Notes: generated from the letters alone by a model not told the origin. Counted from the stretch's first letter, positions 1 through 10,978 are shown. The stretch is DNA of 64,000 nucleotides from Serripes groenlandicus (GCA_031761405.1 JASEVX010000008.1:39364102-39428101), one strand, 5' to 3'. Numbers and translations are program-made.

Positions 1-814
1 TGATTCAAGTCCTGTTTATGTTGTCCAATCATAGAATTTGTCATAAAGAAACTTACAGGAAATTCCTCAACTTAGTTCCCACTTGAAAAATATTTCTGTC
101 TGACACCAATGCAGCAGACGACTATTGAAAACACTGTGGCAAAAGGAGCAACTTTTCCTTTTTGTCACAATGTTTTCATCTGTATTCAATAATTGTTCTT
201 TCATTTGTTGAGATTGTCCATAAAACACCAAACATTCAATGGCCTCGGCTAGTCACAATTTCATTTGCCAACCAACACAAATAATATTTACCAAGCCGGG
301 CCTCGAACCCACGACTCGTGGATCGACAGTCCTGACCGTTACTGACCAAGCTATCAAGTCTCGAGAAATATACATTTCGAATCGGTGTACTATACAATAA
401 CAAAACACGAATATGTTCATACAAATTTATTTCAAAATAATGACAAAGATATGGATCGTGGATCATAATTATACAATAAACTTTCATTCGTTTGGTAAGA
501 TAATTTAGAAATAGTTTTCTTTATATTATTGAAATTTTATTTTATAAGAAGTACAATCTATTTATTATTATAATTTAATTATTTAAAAATACAAATCACA
601 ATAAGCGGTTCAGGTCGATGTAAAATTTAATAATGAGCCGTCCCGCGAAATAATGAATGTATATTGTTTTATGGCGCATCGACAGCTATGGTCATTTAGC
701 GCGCATTTAAATTTTATTATTCATGTTCCCTGGGTGACAAACCAGTACTAGGCTAGAAAATGTGCCTTGCCCAAGGGCACTCCGCCATGACCGAATTGCC
801 GCGACTGGGGATCC
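1..814. other. Intergenic, repeat fragments
   Basis: No gene is seen. About 110-205 is half of a MITE A copy (GCAGCAGACGAC, TTTTGTCACAATGTTTTC). About 290-350 resembles a degenerate tRNA-type SINE head on the minus strand. 715-814 matches, in reverse, the tail of the SINE at 14225. The rest is AT-rich. Confidence 0.5.
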
Positions 815-1007
815 CGTCCCGCGAGAAAACCAGCATTGTTGACTCTGTGTAATGTATTGATCCGTATCAGCCTAAGCATGCCGCACAGGCTAACCCGGAT
901 AGACTCGTTTCGCTTCCTGTGGATTTTATGTTTCAGGAATCATTACTCTATACCTCTATCCCCCTGAGACGGAATGTGTCGGCCCGGATCAGTCTGCGCG
1001 TACTGTA
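815..1007 (+). repeat. MITE B copy, truncated
   Basis: Begins GTCCCGCGAGAAAACCAGC and runs through ATCAGCCTAAGCATGCCGC, TGTTTCAGGAATCATTACTC and GGCCCGGATCAGTCTGCGCG, then stops before the right end. The mariner element begins about 30 bp further on. Confidence 0.75.
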
Positions 1008-1038
1008 TATTTCATGATGTTTCCTACTATGACACATA

Positions 1039-2478
1039 CACGGTGTTTCATAATATCTGTTACCATTAAAAAAATATTAAAAAATAAACATATAATGAAT
1101 AATGCAGTCATGTCATATGACATTTTGAAGTAGTCAGAATAAAGTTTTCTGTGGTGTAGAAAGTACGGGAAAATGTTGACGTCATAAGGTCATCAACGAC
1201 GTCATCCAAGCAAGTCGTTATTCCAAGATGGCGCTGTCCACAGAGCAGTGCACAGAAGTTGTTAAACTGTATTATAAGAGTTATTCACCAGTTACAGTAA
1301 TCGATGCAGAAATTGTACCCCGATAATTAGAAACTCAGTAAGATGCAAGTGCACAGAATTGTCAAAAGGTTTGAGCAGTCAGGATCAGTTATTGATTGGC
1401 GCCGTAGCAATGCCGGACGGCCAAAATCAGTCAGGACTTCAGAGAGTATCGAACAACTGAGAACTGTTATTGAAGAAACTCCACAAAGGTCTGTACGTAG
1501 AGTGTTAGGTGACATTACTAACAATGCAAGTGCAACTAGTGTCTACAGGATGCTGAGATTCGATTTGAAATTAAAACCGTACACTATTTCTATTATGCAA
1601 CACTTGAAACCTTCTGATATTGACAGTCGGCTTGCGTTCACCACGTGGATGAAAGATCGACCGGATATAGCAGACAATACTTGTTTTTCAGATAAAGAGT
1701 ATTTCTACTTAAATGCGCAAGTAAACAAACGTAACTGTCGTTTCTGGGGTACAGAAAAACCAAATATTTACACGGAAAGATCTTTGCATTCTTAGAGAGT
1801 AACTGTTTGAGCAGCATTAAGTTCTTCTGGCATTATTGGTCCATTTTCCTTTCAGGAGAAGGACGGTGCGGTATAGACAATTAACAGTAGTCGATATTTA
1901 GATCTCCTAAAAAAGAAGTTTGTGCCAGCATTAAGGAGAAAGGGTATGGACCTTAACACACTGTGGTTTCAGCAAGATGGTGCTACTCCGCACACTTCCA
2001 GGGAGGTACTTTCGTGGCTTGAGAGAAGGTTCGGTACAAACTTTATTTCTAACAGGACAGACACATTATGGCCCCCTCACTCTTCCGCTCTGAGTCCGCT
2101 GGTCTTTTTCCTCTGGGAATATCTCAAAGACAGGGTGTACAGCCCGGCACAAGCATCTCTAGAAGATTTCAAAATATCCATCGAGCGAGAAATAAGAAAT
2201 ATTTCAACGGACACCTGCAAATCAGTGATTTGTAACTTCAAGAAACGTCTAGACGTCGTAATTTAACAAAAAGGACGTCATCTGGAACACTTGTTGTAAA
2301 ACTAACATATTGAGAAAACCCGTATAAAGGCATATGTTTAAGATAATCTTCTGATGTCATATATCAAATAAAACTTTACTCTGTCTACTATCACATTGTT
2401 ACGTTTATTTAAGCGTGTTTTACATTGTTAGAGAAATATAAAGCACCAAAATGGTAACAGGTATTAAGAAACACCCTG
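1039..2478 (+). mobile_element. Mariner/Tc1-superfamily transposon, degenerate copy
   Basis: Imperfect terminal inverted repeats of about 29 bp bound this 1.44 kb element. The left end (from 1039) and the reverse complement of the right end (to 2478) share GGTGTTTC and CTGTTACCATT with about three mismatches. Each end abuts a TA dinucleotide (1037-1038 and 2479-2480), the usual target duplication of IS630/Tc1/mariner elements. The interior holds a decayed DDE/D transposase gene. The element lies just downstream of a MITE B copy (815-1007). The assignment to this superfamily is firm; the family within it is not resolved. Confidence 0.85.
1228..2266 (+). pseudogene. Mariner/Tc1-type transposase, inactivated
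   Basis: The likely original start is the ATG at 1228, which gives a 32-residue N-terminal helix-turn-helix segment (MALSTEQCTEVV...) ending at a TAA at 1324. The reading resumes in another frame near 1343 (RIVKRFEQSGSVIDWRR, GRPKSVRTSE). From there to 2266 one frame carries recognisable transposase, interrupted by stops at 1793-1795, 1808-1810 and 1874-1876. The first catalytic Asp is visible in CFSDKEYF and the second in WFQQDGATPHTS. At the third site the family usually reads SPDLSPLD, but here it is SSALSPLV, so the third acidic residue is replaced by Val. With one frameshift, three stops and a lost catalytic residue the copy cannot be active. The comparison with the family motif is from memory. 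Confidence 0.88.
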
Positions 2479-4072
2479 TATATGAGAATTAAATATGTTA
2501 AACTCACACGTCAGGTCTGGCTTAGTGTGGGTTATATGTCAGTTTTTAAGTAGATTCGTTCGAAGAAATGCGTCTAAGTTGCATGAACTCTAAAAATACA
2601 TGAATGCTATCACGGCGTGTCCTGGTAATTAACACTAAAAATACATTAATGCTATCACGGCGTGTCCTGGTCATTAACTGGCAGTACCGGTCCATTCAGC
2701 CCCACACCAGAAGAAATAACTACAAAACGTTGAGAGAAAGCTATAACTACCATTTTAAAGTATTTTGTAGAACCCGATCGAGGATCGAATCTCTCGCACC
2801 GAGGACGTTCTGTTTCCAAGAGACGGGATGGAAACATTAATGTTACAAATAGAACCCAATTCTTCAATTTATAACGAACAAGCATGGACATATTTTTTAA
2901 CTACTCGAAATTAAATTGGAAATATGTACATACATAAACTTGATTATTTGTTTGCTACTTAAATGTTGGAAGGTTTTCAGACCACTTTGAAAACATTTTG
3001 GCAAAACTATGAAACATGTATGTGAATGAAAGATAATACATATAAACAATGTCTCCTTTTGTTCGTAAGGTTTTTTTAAAAAATAAAACGTCTACTGCGG
3101 ATGCGCCGAAATGCGTCTGTATGAGGAAAAGGGTTGATTAATAACCAACAATTATTATGGATATATTTAACTCGTGAATTATAAACGTATAATTGGAAAT
3201 ACATACACTTAAATACAATTCGGTAATGGTTTTATAAATTGTCTGCTAAATGTTTGAATGTCTTCTCTTTCAGCGAAAATGTTTAACCCTTTCCCAAAAC
3301 AACACACCTGTAGGAGAGGACTTTGAAAACATCCTGGTAGTGATATGGAATTATATAGAAATTATAATTATTCCAAATATTTGAAAATAATTGTGGCAAC
3401 ATTTTGACACAATGATTTAAAAAGTCGTCGGCATCTACGTTGCGTATATTCGAGCAGAGGAATAACTCTTTTTGATAGACAGTCTTTATTGACACGAGTA
3501 CTAGTAGGTATTACTTCAGAGCAATGTCGAAACCTAAATAACAGCAGTATTTATAAGTTGCCGACGGCATCTACACCATCTATATCCAAGGAGAGGGTTA
3601 ATCCTTATTGATTGGCAGAGTCATTATTACACACACACAGCCCATGTTTTACCAAAAAAAATGAAATACATAGGTTCGTTCATAAGACTTTAAAATGATA
3701 GTCATGGCTTTCTCTTCTTGGCTCTCATAATTGTTGGTTTAGCAATATCATTGGCTCGCTGATGTCAGGAAGAATGTTTTTTGTCTTACCCAAAACCTTT
3801 ATATATCCATAAGACATTCAAATGATAGCAATGGTAGTTCTTTAATGGCGCTCAAGATTTTGTGTTTAACATAACGACTGACTCGCTGATGGTCTGATAA
3901 ATGGACCAGTGGTTACTTACACTGGAAACGCCTTGATATAACTGGAAAAAAAACGGTAAAAAAAAAAGCACAACACAAAGGTCCGTAGTAATGCTTGCGC
4001 TACCATGACAAAGTATTCGAATAATGAATACTGTTCAAGTCGAGACGACCTATTAGAGAGTTATTGTGTAGC
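2479..4072. other. Intergenic, degenerate MITE A copies
   Basis: No gene. 2592-2680 holds two copies of a 45-bp unit (GCTATCACGGCGTGTCCTGG). About 2990-3140 and 3287-3603 are decayed MITE A sequence ending in AAAGGGTT or starting ACCCTTTCCC. The remainder up to the methyltransferase stop shows nothing recognisable. Confidence 0.45.
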
Positions 4073-4561
4073 CTATTGTTTGATAGCTTCGACCAAAACG
4101 ATATTACCCTCCGTCATAGATTTATCATTGTCGAGCATGAATTGATTTAATGTTCCCGCTGACTTCATATCTTCCACCCTTTTTATGGCGGTCTGGAGTT
4201 CATCTTCTGTAAACAGCGCCCAATAAGAATCGATATTTCTCCATTCTGGTTTCAGCGGTCCTTCGGGGTCAAGGTAATTTTGTGCCCAGTTGTGACCAAG
4301 CATATTGTGAAAATCTACTTTTAAAAAGCCATTTTCCCTCAGCATTGTGATAAGGCTATCTCTAGACCGAAAGCGACTCGCACATCTATGCGTCACTTCA
4401 GGTACAATATTTGCGTACCAATAGCCGTAAAATTGTTCTGGAAAACATGTTGTTATTAAAAGAACACCTCCGTGTTTTAAAACTCTGGCGGCCTCTGCGA
4501 ACACGGTAGAAATAACTTTGGTTCTTTCTTCTTGGTCGTCAGCTTTCAAATGATGCAGAAC
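4073..4561 (-). CDS. Methyltransferase exon 3 (C-terminal part)
   Basis: The acceptor CATCTCCAG ends at 4562; the exon opens with VLHHLKADDQEER and closes with EAIKQ and TAG at 4075-4073, giving 162 residues. It holds the late Rossmann strands (HGGVLLITT) and a helical C-terminal region with FTEDELQTAIKRV. The open frame continues upstream of 4561, but that stretch is intron containing a MITE and should not be counted as protein. Confidence 0.86.
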   Translation of the reverse strand, partial: VLHHLKADDQEERTKVISTVFAEAARVLKHGGVLLITTCFPEQFYGYWYANIVPEVTHRCASRFRSRDSLITMLRENGFLKVDFHNMLGHNWAQNYLDPEGPLKPEWRNIDSYWALFTEDELQTAIKRVEDMKSAGTLNQFMLDNDKSMTEGNIVLVEAIKQ

Positions 4562-7392
4562 CTGGAGATGAAAACATGATATCAAGGATCTTATTTTATG
4601 CTTTGAGGTTAAAAAAAATAAATTTGTAAAGACATATGAGCATACGGCAGCTCTAAAGGGACACACACATTTTTATAAATTACATACGAATTTTTTTTTA
4701 TCTCGTGCGCACGAGATAATATCTCGTTCGCACGACTTAGTATCTCGTGCGCACGAGATAAAAAAAAATATACGTGTGTGTCCCTTTAGAGCTGCCGTAT
4801 GAGCCTGTAAATCGTACAAGATACAAGCATTCGTACATTAAACTACTCATTTAAAAAAGTTCTCATTGGCAACACTCATTTAGTAAGTGTTCTTTTTATA
4901 GCTAAATGTTTTAAACATAACGATTGTAAATAATCCGTCGGATGTATACGATCAGCAACACACATTTAAACATATGTTTATAGTTAACTTGTTATAGACG
5001 CTTTCTGACGCCTCTGCAGCAGACGGCTTATTGAAAACAAAGTGACAAAAGAAGAAATTGCTCAAAATGAACAATTTTCCTTTTGCCACAATGTTTTCCA
5101 CTTTAAGTCATAGGTTATCCATTCAATTATAGAGGGTTTCTATTTTGTTCACAAAATATGTTCAAAGTCGTCTGCTGAAGAATTTTCGTATGAGGGAAAA
5201 GGTTAAACATAACTTCATTAAATGACCCGTGTTAAGTATGTTATATTCGGCAACACACACCTTTTATGGCCAAACTTGTTAAACATAACTTTATCAAATG
5301 ACCCGTGTTAAGTATGTAATATTCGGCAACACACACCTTTTATGGCCAAACTTGTTAAACATAACTTTATCAAATGACCCGTGTTAAGTATGTACTATTC
5401 GGCAACACACAACTTTTATGGCCAAACTTGTTAAACATAACTTCATCAAATGACCCGTGTTAAGTATGTAATATTCGGCAACACACACCTTTTATGGCCA
5501 AACTTGTTTAACATAACTTTATCAAATGATCCGTGTTATGTATTAGTATCTTATAATATGCAAAACATATTATAGCAAAACGTGTCAACATAACTTGTAC
5601 ACATCTTTCAAAGGGTTTTTAAATGCATACATTAATAACCACATATTAATCAAATAAGCAATACTAAATATGTAATCGACGGAGAAACCTCTTATTAAAA
5701 AAACGTGCTATAGGCCTACCATGTTTATCATTACTACATCAAATGACTCGTCTTCAAACGGTATCGTTGGCAAAACACATTGTTTAATTCCTCCAATTCT
5801 ACCCTCCCGTTGATATTTGTCAACCTTATTTTTGACCAGATCCAGCATCCCGTTAGAAGCATCAAACAGGCTCACTTTACCGACCCCTGCTTGTAAAAGG
5901 GCCAAGCTGTAGTTACCTGTTCCACAGCCAGCGTCCAAAACATGAACATCCTTAAATGAAATACATGTATTAATCTTTTTCAGTATACAGACACTTTCTG
6001 ATGCCGCTGCAGGAGTCGACTATTGAAAGCATTGTGGCCGAAGGGGAAATTGCTTGTAATTGTAATTTCTACCTTTGCCTCAATGTTTTCAAGTATATTC
6101 TATCCTTACACTTTCATTGATGGAGGATTGATCACCTGTCTTTGGACACTATTTCCAGAATTGATATGGTCCCTTAAAAACAGGTTCGACAGTATTTGTC
6201 GTTATTGTATGCTTTCAAAAGAAATACTCAAGATATTCAACAGCAGACTAGATAAGGTGGAGTAAAACATGTCTTTTCCCAGCAATATCCTTCTTATGGC
6301 TCAACTAAAGCATATGCTGTGGGTACTCAAAATAATCGTCTCACTGCAACGATTCTTTTGTGATGTGAAATATACATCTTATCTAGAGTTCTGTATAATA
6401 CAGTTTACTTGGTGGAAAAATGAGGTGTGTACTGTTGGGAGGAAACCGGGAACCATACTAGTTGAACTGAGTCTTACCAGTTGGGAGCCCTGGCACCAGA
6501 GTAACAAAGCAGATGTAATAGTCAAAAGTGAAAAACAAATGTTGAACTGAGTCTTCCCAGTTGGGAGCACTGGCACCAGACTAACAACACTGATGTAATA
6601 GTCAAAAGTGAAAATGAGCATTTCCTTTTTATCTCTTACGGTTATATTACAAAAAAGATGACATTTTAATATTACACCAGTTTGTAACTCTGGTGCAGAC
6701 CGCCTCGGGTACAGGAGGTCGCGTGTAACTCTGGTACAGACAGCCTCGGGTGCAGGAGGTCGCGTGTAACTCTGGTGCAGACAGCCTCGGGTGCAGGAGG
6801 TCGCGTGTAACTCTGGTGCAGACAGCCTCGGGTGCAGGAGGTCGCGTGTAACTCTGGTGCAGACAGCCTCGGGTGCAGGAGGTCGCGTGTAACTCTGGTG
6901 CAGACCGCCTCGGGTGCGGGAGGTCGCGGGTTCGATCCCCGGATGGGTCATACCAACGGACTTCGAACATGGTAGTAATGGCTGCCCTCCTTGGCGCTCG
7001 AGGTTGCGGGGTTAGCATTACGACTGACTGGCTGGTGTCAGGATAAATGAACCAGTAGTACTGGTAATTTAACCAGGAAATGTCGTGATATAACTGACAA
7101 ATTGTTGAAAGTGGCGTAAAGCACCAAACAATAAATCAATCAATACTCTGGTGCAAGTGGTTGGGAGGTACTATTGAACGGGTAATTACAGTCGAAGACA
7201 AATATCTAAGTATGTATGCTGCTATTCGAACTTGCACACGATCGTCGGGTACATATTACATAGGCTTTTCTTACCGATTTGTCCTTCCCTGTAAGATTGA
7301 CAATACTGTCCAGTATTTGTTTCAACGCCAAACACGGATCTTTGCCTATCATAGCCCAGGGCTCCAGCGTCATAGTCCTTGAAGTCACTCAT
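4073..7392 (-). CDS. SAM-dependent methyltransferase (type 11/UbiE-like), three-exon gene
   Basis: Exons at 7275-7392, 5720-5950 and 4073-4561 join through GT-AG introns, both in phase 0, to about 278 codons. Class I methyltransferase motifs follow in order: HVLDAGCGTGNY (motif I, SAM-binding glycine loop, residues about 42-53), SLFDASNGMLDLV (motif II with acidic residue), FDVVMINM joined to VLHHLK across the second intron (motif IV region), and AARVLKHGGVLLITT (post-motif strand). Proteins of this kind transfer a methyl group from S-adenosylmethionine to small molecules; the substrate cannot be read here. There is no signal peptide or membrane segment, so it is probably cytosolic. The introns hold MITEs, a SINE and a 76-bp tandem array. 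Exon 1 carries one extra base that breaks the frame (see the exon entry). The gene is antisense to, and probably inside an intron of, the SHOX-like gene. Confidence 0.82.
4641..4801. mobile_element. Palindromic MITE with TATCTCGTGCGCACGAGATA core
   Basis: Terminal inverted repeats of about 28 bp (CATACGGCAGCTCTAAAGGG left, CCCTTTAGAGCTGCCGTATG right) enclose a core with two copies of the self-complementary TCTCGTGCGCACGAGA and a variant TCTCGTTCGCACGA. It lies in methyltransferase intron 2, 79 bp upstream of the exon 3 acceptor. Confidence 0.8.
5000..5202. mobile_element. MITE A copy in methyltransferase intron 2
   Basis: It contains GACGCTTTCTGACGCCTCTG, an internal GAAATTGCTCAAAATGAAC hairpin region and the right end CGTATGAGGGAAAAGG. 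Degenerate 76-bp repeat sequence precedes it and good 76-bp units follow, so it appears to have inserted into the tandem array. Confidence 0.75.
5203..5560. repeat. 76-bp tandem repeat, about 4.7 copies
   Basis: Units start at 5203, 5279, 5355, 5431 and 5507 with TTAAACATAACTT and include ATGACCCGTGTTAAGTATG and ATTCGGCAACACACA. Copies are nearly identical. More diverged relatives lie upstream at about 4850-5000 (TTTAAACATAACGATTG). Confidence 0.9.
5720..5950 (-). CDS. Methyltransferase exon 2 (SAM-binding motif I)
   Basis: The acceptor TTTCATTTAAG ends at 5951 and the donor GTAGG begins at 5719, so the exon is 231 nt or 77 codons, phase 0 at both ends. It encodes the glycine-rich loop LDAGCGTGNY and the acidic motif II (LFDASNG), and ends with FDVVMINM. 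The usual family continuation LHHL begins exon 3. Confidence 0.85.
6682..6927 (+). repeat. 41-bp tandem repeat (6 copies) leading into a SINE
   Basis: Six units, at 6682, 6723, 6764, 6805, 6846 and 6887, each containing TGTAACTCTGGTGCAGAC and GCCTCGGGTGCAGGAGGTCG. The last unit runs straight into GGGTTCGATCCCC, a tRNA B box. The array is thus an amplified piece of the SINE head in methyltransferase intron 1. Confidence 0.9.
6928..7145 (+). mobile_element. SINE-2 copy
   Basis: Starts with the B-box-like GGGTTCGATCCCCGG, then GGCTGCCCTCCTTGGCGCTC, CATTACGACTGACTGGCTGG and the tail GTGGCGTAAAGCACC with CAATAAATCAATCAAT. The same body occurs in reverse at 16378-16640. Confidence 0.78.
7275..7392 (-). 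CDS. Methyltransferase exon 1, with apparent +1 frameshift
   Basis: The start chosen is the ATG at 7392-7390 (MSDFKDYDAGALGYD). This frame runs to FGVET; the next 14 codons up to the donor (GTAAG at 7274) make sense only one frame over, as ILDSIVNLTGKDKS. The exon is 118 nt; with one base removed it is 117 nt (39 codons) and ends in phase 0, matching exon 2, which starts in phase 0 with DVHVLDAG. The surplus base lies in the A run at 7316-7318 (TTT on the plus strand). It may be an assembly error, an allele or a real inactivating mutation. Upstream of about 7448 the sequence is MITE A debris, so the 5' UTR is unclear. Confidence 0.72.
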
Positions 7393-8462
7393 ATTTGGTG
7401 GAGAATCGTCTGTAAAATTATCAAATACACAATCTTTCCACCGCCTCTTCGCAGACGACTTTTGGAAACATTTTGGCAAATATAGAAATGGCTCATAATG
7501 AGCCATTTCTCCTTTCGCCACAACGTTTTCAACTTCATTCATCAATTGTTCATTTATTTAAAGAAAGTTTCTATAAGTTTCGTTTAAAATTTTGAAGTAA
7601 TATGCTGTAGAGATATTGTAATTAGGAAAGGGCTGAGCCCCTTTACAGCGTGTCTGGTAACACAATTATATACAAACAAACTGGAAGCGCCGCGATATCA
7701 GGTATTCGACGGTTACCCCTTCTACCGTTACCACATTTTTGATACTTTGTCCTGGAACTACATAGATATAATGCCTTATTATGTTTCCTCTTTAGATATT
7801 TTTTTATGAGATATTTGCGTTTAATTAAGCGTACGACATTTAAGCGCCTGAACAAGGAATAGCCCATTTTAAGAAACCAGGTGCAAATGTTGTTTAAGAA
7901 CCAGATTGCAACATACAGTTGAGTCGGATCTAGCGAGTTGAGGTCTGGAAACCTTCCGAGGCCTGTAGCCTTAATTCATGTAAAGTTGGTAAGTGAAGAC
8001 TCTGGTGAAATGTTGCGATTGCACAGACTCACCGGAGTATGCACTTATACGCGGATGTTATAAGACCCCGCATACATGTTAGCTTAACCCTTTCCTTCAT
8101 AAAGACGCTTTCTGACGCCTCTGCAGCAAACGGCTTTTTGAAAACATAGTGACAAAAGAAGAAATTGCACAAAACGTGCAATTTCTCCTTTTGCCACAAA
8201 GTTTTCCCACTTGTTTTTCATAGTTATCCATCAATTAGGGAGATTTTCTATGTTTTGACAAAATACGTTAAAAGTCATAAAGGGTTAAAGCGTGTCATTT
8301 ACTGACTATTAAACGATATCTTTTTAAGGTCAACCCATTGTCTGATTTAAAGTGAACTCGGATAGAAAATAAACATGCCATCTGGAAAATAGGATACAGA
8401 GTTAACAACATTACAGCATTCTTTCTTTAACTATGTAAAGTTTTCAAATGTCGTCAGTGACA
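7393..8462. other. Intergenic, MITE A copies
   Basis: 7448-7545 is part of a MITE A (GCAGACGACTTTTGGAAACA). 8090-8290 is a fuller copy with the hairpin GAAATTGCACAAAACGTGCA. Between them no gene or recognisable repeat is seen. The SHOX-like homeodomain exon was looked for here and not found. Confidence 0.5.
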
Positions 8463-8662
8463 NNNNNNNNNNNNNNNNNNNNNNNNNNNNNNNNNNNNNN
8501 NNNNNNNNNNNNNNNNNNNNNNNNNNNNNNNNNNNNNNNNNNNNNNNNNNNNNNNNNNNNNNNNNNNNNNNNNNNNNNNNNNNNNNNNNNNNNNNNNNNN
8601 NNNNNNNNNNNNNNNNNNNNNNNNNNNNNNNNNNNNNNNNNNNNNNNNNNNNNNNNNNNNNN
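8463..8662. other. Assembly gap (200 N)
   Basis: Exactly 200 unknown bases. Open frames crossing it are meaningless. Confidence 1.
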
Positions 8663-8880
8663 GGTGGATTCTTTCTTGCATAATGCATGACCCCCCCACC
8701 CCATTTTCTTTTGATTGTTTTAAAGCTTAGAGGTCACTCTTTTCAATGATATGTGGTTTTCTATATGAGAAACGCTTAGCAAGTGTGGCAATTGAGGATT
8801 GAAACTGGTCGATTTACACGGAAACAAAGAATGAATTTATTTGGTGTATTGTAACCTTACGAACCATTGTAGACATTATA
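8663..8880 (+). repeat. Dispersed repeat J fragment
   Basis: Shares GATTGAAACTGGTCGATTTA, GGAAACAAAGAA and TTTGGTGTATTGT with 48246-48432, and in reverse with 34540-34880 and 51195-51680. Its left part is lost in the N gap. Confidence 0.65.
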
Positions 8881-9955
8881 AACATAATATAAGTAATGTT
8901 GGTAATATTGTTAAATAAGATCAAACAGTATAGACCAAGATCAGACTACGCAAGTGGGTCTATTCTGATTTTGGTATTTCCTGTTTGCAAATAATGGTAT
9001 GAACCAAACGTAGAAGAATATTATTATTTTTACATTACTTTAGACGAGATTTGTTGGTTTGGTGGCTTTCAAATCAATAAAACATGTGAACACTCAAGCG
9101 CTGTCATACACGACAATGAAAACTTCAAAATATCAATGATATATCTTTTGAATTCCCGTTCACAAATGTTATTTACATATAGTGAATTCATTGTTTCGCC
9201 AAAGGCTTTGTTATAATCCGACCTGGATTCGAACCTCACACACCGAGTTCGTAGTGTTTGTAATACTATTCAAACACCACACATTGCCAATAGGAAGACC
9301 ATACAACCAGCTGGGCTTGGACTCATCACCCTGCGCTCTGGACGTCAAAGGTCAATGTCAAGTTTACTTTGAGAAACAATCCGAAAGTCATACAGGCAAT
9401 TGATCAAGACAGTGGAATACGACGTGTCAGCAACATTTATTTGATATTTTTTAAAGATATTGATGATTTATTGGTACCTGTTTATTGTTTAACACACTAT
9501 ATAATGTTACTGTTCCTTACGGTTTTGTATGCGACAATTTGATTGGCTGATGCAAAGGTCAATCTGAGACGACCTGTTAAATTCAGTCATCAGATCTAAA
9601 CGAGCGATCGCCACTGCAGCGACGTTAAGTATGTTTTCAAAGAGAGTTGGTAATACATGTACCATACCAAAAGTGCATGTAGCTAAAAGGGTTATTTACG
9701 TTTCATTAACGTTTCTTGCCTGTAACTTTTACATACTAGAAAACACATCTTAACAACCAATATTGAATGTTTAACCATCCACACTCCCAATATATACATT
9801 AGATAATTACACATTCCAATGTATAGTTATTTAGTGATATAATACAAAGTAAAAGTAAATCATTGGAAGTAAAATATTATAAAGCGAAAGCGTCCTGTCA
9901 GTGGTGCATTGCTTTCAATGTTATAAGCCCACCCAGTATAATGTGATAGGGAGTG
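8881..9955. other. No gene seen
   Basis: AT-rich sequence. A frame at 9182-9403 contains a SINE-like GATTCGAACCTCACACACC and is not judged a gene. Confidence 0.4.
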
Positions 9956-10745
9956 TCGTAGAGTTGTCATAGGAGGAAAATAGTGGTATTGTAATAGTAT
10001 TATGTGTATAGTAGTGTAGTGATAGGAGGCGTAGTAAGATTATTGTAACAGTAAGAAGAGAACAAGATGAGTCGTGCAGTGGTAGGAGTAGAGTGGTGTA
10101 GTAATATGAGGAGGAGGAGAATGAGTAGTGTAGTGATAGGAATAGTTGACTAGTTATACGAGTAGAGTGGTGTATTGATAGGAGAAGGAGGGGGAGTAGT
10201 ATGAGTAGTGTAGTGATAGGAGTATAAGTAATAGTGTAGTGATACTAGTAGTGCAGTGATAGGAGTAGAAGTAATAGTGTAGTGATACTAGTAGTGCAGT
10301 GATATGAGTAGAAGTAATATTGTAGTGATACTAGTAGTGCAGTGATATGAGTAGAAGTAATAGTGTAGTGATACTAGTAGTGTAGTGATAGGAGTATAAG
10401 TAATATTGTAGTGATACTAGTAGTGTAGTGATATGAGTAGAAGTAATAGTGTAGTGATACTAGTAGTGCAGTGATATGAGTAGAAGTAATAGTGTAGTGA
10501 TACTAGTAGTGTAGTGATATGAGTAGAAGTAATAGTGTAGTGATACTAGTAGTGTAGTGATAGGAGTATAAGTAATAGTGTAGTGATACTAGTAGTGTAG
10601 TGATAGGAGTATAAGTAATATTGTAGTGGTACTAGTAGTGCAGTGATAGGAGTAGTAGTTTACTAGTTATACGAATAGAGTAGTGTATTGATAGGAGGAG
10701 GAGGGGGAGGAGGAGGAGGAGGAGGAGGAGGAGGAGGAGGAGTGT
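9956..10745. repeat. Low-complexity GTA/GAT array with a 43-bp unit, then (GGA)n
   Basis: Purine-rich GTAGTGATAGGAGTA-type DNA. From about 10236 to 10650 it settles into a 43-bp unit (GTAGTGATACTAGTAGTGCA) repeated about nine times, with copies at 10279 and 10322. 10695-10742 is a GGAGGA run. Confidence 0.85.
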
Positions 10746-10958
10746 AGGCATAGGAGGAGTAGGCGTGTAGTGAAGGAAAATTAGAATAGCAGAAGTAAAC
10801 TCAAATAGGAGTAAGGAGTTAATTTATAATAATAATATTCACAAAGGAGACATATAATTAAGCATATGTGTAGTGTTTTCATCCCGCTGTTTGTGTCTTC
10901 TAGATACAACATTGCCTTTTAAAATATAGACAGACAGACATATATGCAGACAGACATA

Positions 10959-10978
10959 TAGAGAGAGATAGAGCGACG

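Noticed and set aside
4562..4666. N-terminal extension of methyltransferase exon 3
   Set aside because: A good acceptor at 4562 and a MITE upstream show that it is intron.
6379..7018. Two long minus-strand frames with a repeated Ser-Ala-Pro-Glu-Leu peptide
   Set aside because: They are translations of the 41-bp tandem array and SINE; since 41 is not a multiple of 3, the frames only cycle.
7643..7867. Basic 74-codon minus-strand frame
   Set aside because: No motif, no splice context and no repeat or homologue recognised; probably chance.
8431..8704. Frames crossing the first N gap
   Set aside because: Most residues are unknown; no evidence of a gene.
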